Shown here: one piece after another, positions 6,050 through 9,039 of the stretch
Layout of the letters: every line of letters starts with the position of its first letter
Numbering within the stretch: the stretch's first letter is position 1
Made by a program: the position numbers and the translations under genes
The notes under the pieces: generated by a model
Database searches by the model: none
Told to the model about the DNA's origin: nothing
What the model saw: the letters and a program-made list of their open reading frames with translations, nothing else
NCBI GenBank assembly: GCA_020851885.1
Contig: JADZBW010000068.1
Coordinates: 1 to 9,039, forward strand
DNA from: Fimbriimonadaceae bacterium
GTDB lineage: Bacteria; Armatimonadota; Fimbriimonadia; Fimbriimonadales; Fimbriimonadaceae
DNA length: 9,039 bases
Direction of reading: 5' to 3'

Positions 6050-6104
6050 GCTACTAGGAATTCGACGCGCCAGTCTAACTCGGGGTTTCAGTGTCGCGAT
6101 GCCG

Positions 6105-7010
6105 TTAAGCAGGCTGTGCCTGAGCACTCGCGACCGCCGACTTCACGGCTGCCTTCTGATCTTCGTTGAGTTTGACAAGCGGGAGTCGAACATCCTCGCA
6201 ATCGAAACCGTTGAGCGAAGTCGCGTACTTGACCGGCACCGGCGATGGCGCGGAAAAGAGTGCCTTGAATGCCGGCATGAGTCTCTGATGAATCGCCAGA
6301 GCACGGGCGGGATCTGTCTGGAATACCTCGATCATCTTCTTGAGCGGAGCGCCAACGACATGCGCCGCGACGCTGACCAGTCCGCATCCTCCAACGCTGA
6401 GGATCGGCAACGTCAGGCCGTCGTCGCCCGAATAAACCCGAAATCCTCTGGGCGCCTGGGCCGCCACTTCGGCAATCTGGGGCACGGATCCACTGGCTTC
6501 CTTGACCCCTACGATGTTCGGAATCTCCGCGAGCTTCAGAAGCGTCGATGTCTCCAGATTGATCGCCGATCGCGGCATGATATTGTAAAGGAGGACGGGC
6601 AGGCTCGTTTCTCGGGCGATCGTCGAGAAATGTGCGTAGAGTCCCTCTTGCCCCGGTCGGTTGTAATATGGATTGACCAGCATGATGCCGTGCGCCCCGC
6701 GCCGCTCAGCTTCCCGAGTCATGTGGATCGACTCCGCAGTATTGTAAGTGCCCGCACCGAAGAGGACGGCCGCTTGGTCCCCGACCGTCTCCAAAACCGT
6801 GCTCAGCAATTGCAGCTTTTCCGACTCGATGAGCGTTGGGGATTCGCCGGTCGTGCCATTGATGACGAGACCATCGTTTTTCTGAACGCGGACCAAATAG
6901 TCGGCCAAACGTGCGGCCTCTGCGTAATTGACTCCCCCATCTTTGTCGAATGGAGTCAGCATCGCCGTGAGGAGCTTGCCCCACTCTCTTGGTCCCTGGA
7001 ATGCGCCCAT
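6105..7010 (-). CDS. dapA: 4-hydroxy-tetrahydrodipicolinate synthase
   Basis: A 301-residue class I aldolase (DapA) of normal family length. It condenses pyruvate with aspartate semialdehyde in the cytoplasm, the first step of the diaminopimelate/lysine pathway that feeds cell-wall and lysine synthesis. Seen: an early TAMLTPF (15-21) with GGVNY; INGTTGES (50-57), with Thr53-Thr54 of the proton relay; NPYYNRP (113-119); LLYNIMPRSAIN (140-151), with Tyr142 of the catalytic triad and Arg147 at the substrate-carboxylate position; VGVKEASG (167-174), with the Schiff-base Lys170; YSGDD (193-197); and GGCGLVSV (207-214). The segment after Tyr142 reads IMPR rather than the usual VPGR or VPSR, though Arg keeps its spacing. 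It could be another N-acetylneuraminate-lyase-family member, but TTGES, Arg147 and the GDD block favour DapA. It starts at ATG 7010, has TACAAT 7 bases upstream and no Shine-Dalgarno, and lies 44 bases after the acetyltransferase gene. Confidence 0.93.
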   Translation of the reverse strand: MGAFQGPREWGKLLTAMLTPFDKDGGVNYAEAARLADYLVRVQKNDGLVINGTTGESPTLIESEKLQLLSTVLETVGDQAAVLFGAGTYNTAESIHMTREAERRGAHGIMLVNPYYNRPGQEGLYAHFSTIARETSLPVLLYNIMPRSAINLETSTLLKLAEIPNIVGVKEASGSVPQIAEVAAQAPRGFRVYSGDDGLTLPILSVGGCGLVSVAAHVVGAPLKKMIEVFQTDPARALAIHQRLMPAFKALFSAPSPVPVKYATSLNGFDCEDVRLPLVKLNEDQKAAVKSAVASAQAQPA

Positions 7011-7017
7011 GGCTTTG

Positions 7018-7023
7018 ATTGTA
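7018..7023 (-). promoter_or_regulatory. -10-like TACAAT, leaderless-type start for dapA
   Basis: On the minus strand TACAAT ends 7 bases before ATG 7010, in the 44-base gap after the acetyltransferase gene. There is no Shine-Dalgarno between hexamer and start. The same hexamer, 6 bases from its ATG, precedes the asparaginase gene. This suggests dapA has its own promoter inside the apparent operon. No -35 match is visible. Confidence 0.45.
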
Positions 7024-7054
7024 CTTCCAGGTGGTCTTGCCCCCGAGAAATGGC

Positions 7055-8185
7055 CTAGAAGAACTCCATACAGTAGACCGGGCCTGGCGGAACGAACTTC
7101 AACGCCGTTTCGACATGATTGGCCGGGGAGTCCAGAACTTGGCCCAAGGCACCTTCATGTCCCAAATAGGCTTGCGTCCAGAGCTGAATGGAAGTTGAGA
7201 TTCCATCTCCCGACCCTTGAGTACAGGAAACGCGCGAACCGTCATCAGTAATGGACCATGGTCCGCGATTCTCCGGGATCAAGCCATCGACCACAGCCAA
7301 TCCAAATTGGCCCGCGCCGACAGGTTTCAGCGCCTCGATCGTGCCTCGGACATCGAGTATCCGATACATGATCGCCCGCTCCATACACGCGGATACTCCC
7401 TGATCGAGAAACTGGGTGATATAGGGCGAAGGCCATGGCTCCCACCATTCAAGCGCCGACTTGTTAATACAGATTTGGGTTAGCAGGGCCAAGATGGATC
7501 GGTAGCCCGCGGGCGTCGACCAGCCGACTTCGTTCACCCATTGAGCCTCCCAAAAGTCGATTTTGTGCTCGAGGATCGCATAGGCTTCGATCGGATCTCC
7601 GACCACATAGATCGTCTTCTTGTCGTTGAGAACCCTTCCCCAGTGCTTCTCATCTCGCACGTTCATGCCTGAATACTGTCGAGCGAACTTCTCATGGCAA
7701 TCCTGGAGCAGGGTGTGCTGGTCCCATCCAATCTTTCGGATCGGCAATTCCGGTTTGATCCTCGGTAGGCGATGCGTTGGGACAGAAATCTTGTGCCTCA
7801 ACCCCGCCGCCTCGTACCCGAATTTGCGATAGAAACTCTCCCGGAAACCATAGAGGGAAGCAATCTGATACCCGGCTCCCTTCAGATAGGGAATCGACCA
7901 ACGCATCATCGCGCTGCCGACTCCGAGGTGACGATATTCGGGAAGCACCGCCACTCCGGCGATCCCGGCACACTTCAGCAGCGCTCGATCCCCCCGAGTG
8001 CATGTGAGGTCGAGCACGCTGAATATCCCGGCGATCTTGCCCTCGACCTCGGCGACGAATCCTGTCGTCGTTCGGAAGACCCGTTCCTCCTCGGGGGTGA
8101 CCTTGCCGTCTCGATAGGTCATATCTCCCACATGCCAGAATCCGGCACGGTCTCGTTCCTCGAAGGGTCGGACGTCGATCTCCAT
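7055..8185 (-). CDS. Eis-like GNAT N-acetyltransferase with SCP2-like C-terminal domain
   Basis: A 376-residue protein with the Eis-type layout: two GNAT folds and a C-terminal sterol-carrier-like domain. It uses acetyl-CoA to acetylate amines; the substrate is unknown, and although mycobacterial Eis modifies aminoglycosides that is not implied here. Seen: an N-terminal GNAT start (IDVRPFEERDR); GIAGVAVLPEYRHLGVGSAMM (74-94), whose R85-x-x-G88-x-G90 is the acetyl-CoA pyrophosphate loop; SLYGFRESFYRKFGYE (110-125), with Tyr119 near the expected general-acid Tyr of Eis; a second, degenerate GNAT half (about 150-265); and IMYRILDV (272-279), which opens the SCP2-like domain. The chain ends in MEFF; in Eis proteins the C-terminal carboxylate enters the active site, and the length fits that. 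It starts 18 bases after the stop of the DUF2339 gene and is probably co-transcribed with it. A CAAACT hexamer lies 6 bases before the ATG and no Shine-Dalgarno is seen. Confidence 0.88.
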   Translation of the reverse strand: MEIDVRPFEERDRAGFWHVGDMTYRDGKVTPEEERVFRTTTGFVAEVEGKIAGIFSVLDLTCTRGDRALLKCAGIAGVAVLPEYRHLGVGSAMMRWSIPYLKGAGYQIASLYGFRESFYRKFGYEAAGLRHKISVPTHRLPRIKPELPIRKIGWDQHTLLQDCHEKFARQYSGMNVRDEKHWGRVLNDKKTIYVVGDPIEAYAILEHKIDFWEAQWVNEVGWSTPAGYRSILALLTQICINKSALEWWEPWPSPYITQFLDQGVSACMERAIMYRILDVRGTIEALKPVGAGQFGLAVVDGLIPENRGPWSITDDGSRVSCTQGSGDGISTSIQLWTQAYLGHEGALGQVLDSPANHVETALKFVPPGPVYCMEFF

Positions 8186-8191
8186 AGGGTC

Positions 8192-8197
8192 AGTTTG
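8192..8197 (-). promoter_or_regulatory. -10-like hexamer CAAACT before the acetyltransferase start
   Basis: On the minus strand CAAACT ends 6 bases before ATG 8185 within the 18-base gap after the DUF2339 gene. The surrounding stretch CAAACTGA, then CC, is shared with the oxidoreductase start at 1342. It lacks the T of TANNNT, so the promoter reading is weaker than for the TACAAT and TAAAGT starts; the ribosome site is also missing. Confidence 0.28.
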
Positions 8198-8203
8198 ACA
8201 GCC

Positions 8204-9039
8204 TTAGACGATCGGCTTCGTGCCTTTTCGGCGGATATACCAATATCCTCCGGCGAGCAGCGCCATGCCGACTCCGATCAAAACCGTAACTCGAATCTCC
8301 GGTTCCGCCGTCGCCAGATCGACGATCAGGATCTTGCCGACGGCGATGAAGATCACGCTGAGCGCTCCATACCTCAAGACGCGCATGTTGGTTAGGAAGC
8401 CGATTGCCAGCAGAAGGGCCGCGTAAAGCGACCAAGCGACCGTGACCGCGACCGTTGAATCCCGGGCCATCAGAGGATCGCCACTGATGATCAGGGCAGC
8501 GCGAGTCGCACAAAATCCAACCAGAATGATCGCGAGGGGCCAGCGAAGATCCTCCTCCTTGCGTCGAGCGGTCATGCCGGTCAGCGCGCTGGCAATTGCG
8601 AGCGATCCGACCATGGCCAGCTCCACGTTCACGGCTGGGCTTGGTCGGTCGAAGAGCAGCCACAAGTAGATCATTCCGCTGATGATCAGCTGCGAGAGAC
8701 CCAAACCAACCAGTCGATCATCTTTCCGGTAAATCGAGACGATCGAGAGGACGGCCGAGAGGATGGCAAATGCAAAGAGCGCCTGATGATTATCCAGTCC
8801 AAGAGGTGCAAGGAGGGTTGCGATTGCAATTGCCGCATATCCAAACCCTTGAGCGATGCTTTTCCGCTCATGAAAGGCAACGGCCAGTCCCGCGCAAATT
8901 GCCGCGACGGTCAACGTGTGGGCGATGCCCATCGTTTCGGATTTGACAAGGAACCCAACCCCGGTCGAGAGGCCGATCATCGTCAGGATCGCGGCGGTCT
9001 TTTCCTTTCCTTCCTCGGTATCGCCGGCAAAAATGAAAG
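8204..9039 (-). CDS. DUF2339-type polytopic membrane protein, C-terminal part (5' end outside the window)
   Basis: An open frame enters from the right edge and ends at TAA 8206-8204, giving about 277 residues. It stays open upstream of the internal ATG at 8980 (FIFAGDTEEGKEKTAAIL precedes that Met), so the true start lies beyond the window. DUF2339 proteins usually have many more residues and membrane helices. Seen: repeated hydrophobic helices separated by short charged loops (HERKS, YRKDD, ARRKEED), about eight in total, and a C-terminal block typical of the family: VAWSLYAALLLAIGF, then LRYGALSVIFIAVGKILIVD, then a final helix and YWYIRRKG. The Arg of LRYG and the Lys-Asp pair in the next helix (GKILIVD) are the conserved charged positions I recall from the family. 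Its role is unknown; it sits in the inner membrane. It is the first visible gene of the minus-strand run that continues with the acetyltransferase. Confidence 0.8.
   Translation of the reverse strand, partial: FIFAGDTEEGKEKTAAILTMIGLSTGVGFLVKSETMGIAHTLTVAAICAGLAVAFHERKSIAQGFGYAAIAIATLLAPLGLDNHQALFAFAILSAVLSIVSIYRKDDRLVGLGLSQLIISGMIYLWLLFDRPSPAVNVELAMVGSLAIASALTGMTARRKEEDLRWPLAIILVGFCATRAALIISGDPLMARDSTVAVTVAWSLYAALLLAIGFLTNMRVLRYGALSVIFIAVGKILIVDLATAEPEIRVTVLIGVGMALLAGGYWYIRRKGTKPIV

Noticed and set aside
6099..7058. Long plus-strand open frame (about 319 codons) opposite dapA.
   Set aside because: dapA has all catalytic motifs on the other strand; this frame is Arg-rich and without domain signals, a typical shadow.
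7055..8185. Aminoglycoside-resistance call for the Eis-like acetyltransferase.
   Set aside because: Domain layout alone does not give the substrate; neighbours are housekeeping or unknown genes and no mobile element is present.
1..9039. CRISPR array, tRNA, rRNA, insertion sequence, phage or defence genes.
   Set aside because: I saw no spaced repeats, cloverleaf-like segments, transposase or nuclease motifs; all long stretches are explained by the eight genes.

Overview
This is a dense bacterial chromosomal window: eight protein-coding genes, six of them complete, one cut by each edge, and no stretch of more than about 250 bases without a gene. I see no tRNA, rRNA, CRISPR array, transposase, phage gene or insertion sequence. 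Base composition looks moderately GC-rich (not counted). Several traits would fit Armatimonadota (Fimbriimonas-like) or a similar environmental phylum: a Tat-exported Gfo/Idh/MocA oxidoreductase, a GHL10-type glycosidase-like protein, a Tat-exported glycosylasparaginase, a DUF4139 protein and apparently leaderless genes. That placement is an inference made without any search.

Left part (1-1342, minus strand): a GFOR-like Tat oxidoreductase is followed 19 bases later by a small unrecognised gene that runs off the left edge. A 244-base divergent gap (1343-1586) separates this pair from the plus-strand genes.

Middle (1587-4608, plus strand): a secreted protein with two DUF3011 repeats, a 166-base gap holding a hairpin and a 12-bp palindrome, a GHL10-like TIM-barrel protein, and an N4-(beta-N-acetylglucosaminyl)-L-asparaginase-type Ntn hydrolase with a Tat signal. 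With the oxidoreductase, this suggests handling of sugars or glycoprotein fragments, partly outside the cytoplasm.

Right part (4611-9039, minus strand), in transcription order: the C-terminal end of a DUF2339 polytopic membrane protein, an Eis-like GNAT acetyltransferase, dapA (lysine/diaminopimelate biosynthesis) and a secreted DUF4139 protein. The gaps are 18, 44 and 72 bases, so co-transcription is possible. The last gene converges on the asparaginase gene with only 2 bases between their stop codons.

The most interesting pattern is in the start regions. Five genes have an AT-rich, -10-like hexamer (TACAAT twice, TAAAGT, CAAACT twice) 5-7 bases before an ATGG start and no good Shine-Dalgarno sequence. 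The three remaining starts have a GGAG-type Shine-Dalgarno and are not ATGG. This looks like a mix of leaderless and leadered genes, and it decides two start codons. I found no convincing new multi-gene system; most of the window is ordinary chromosome with some unusual protein variants.
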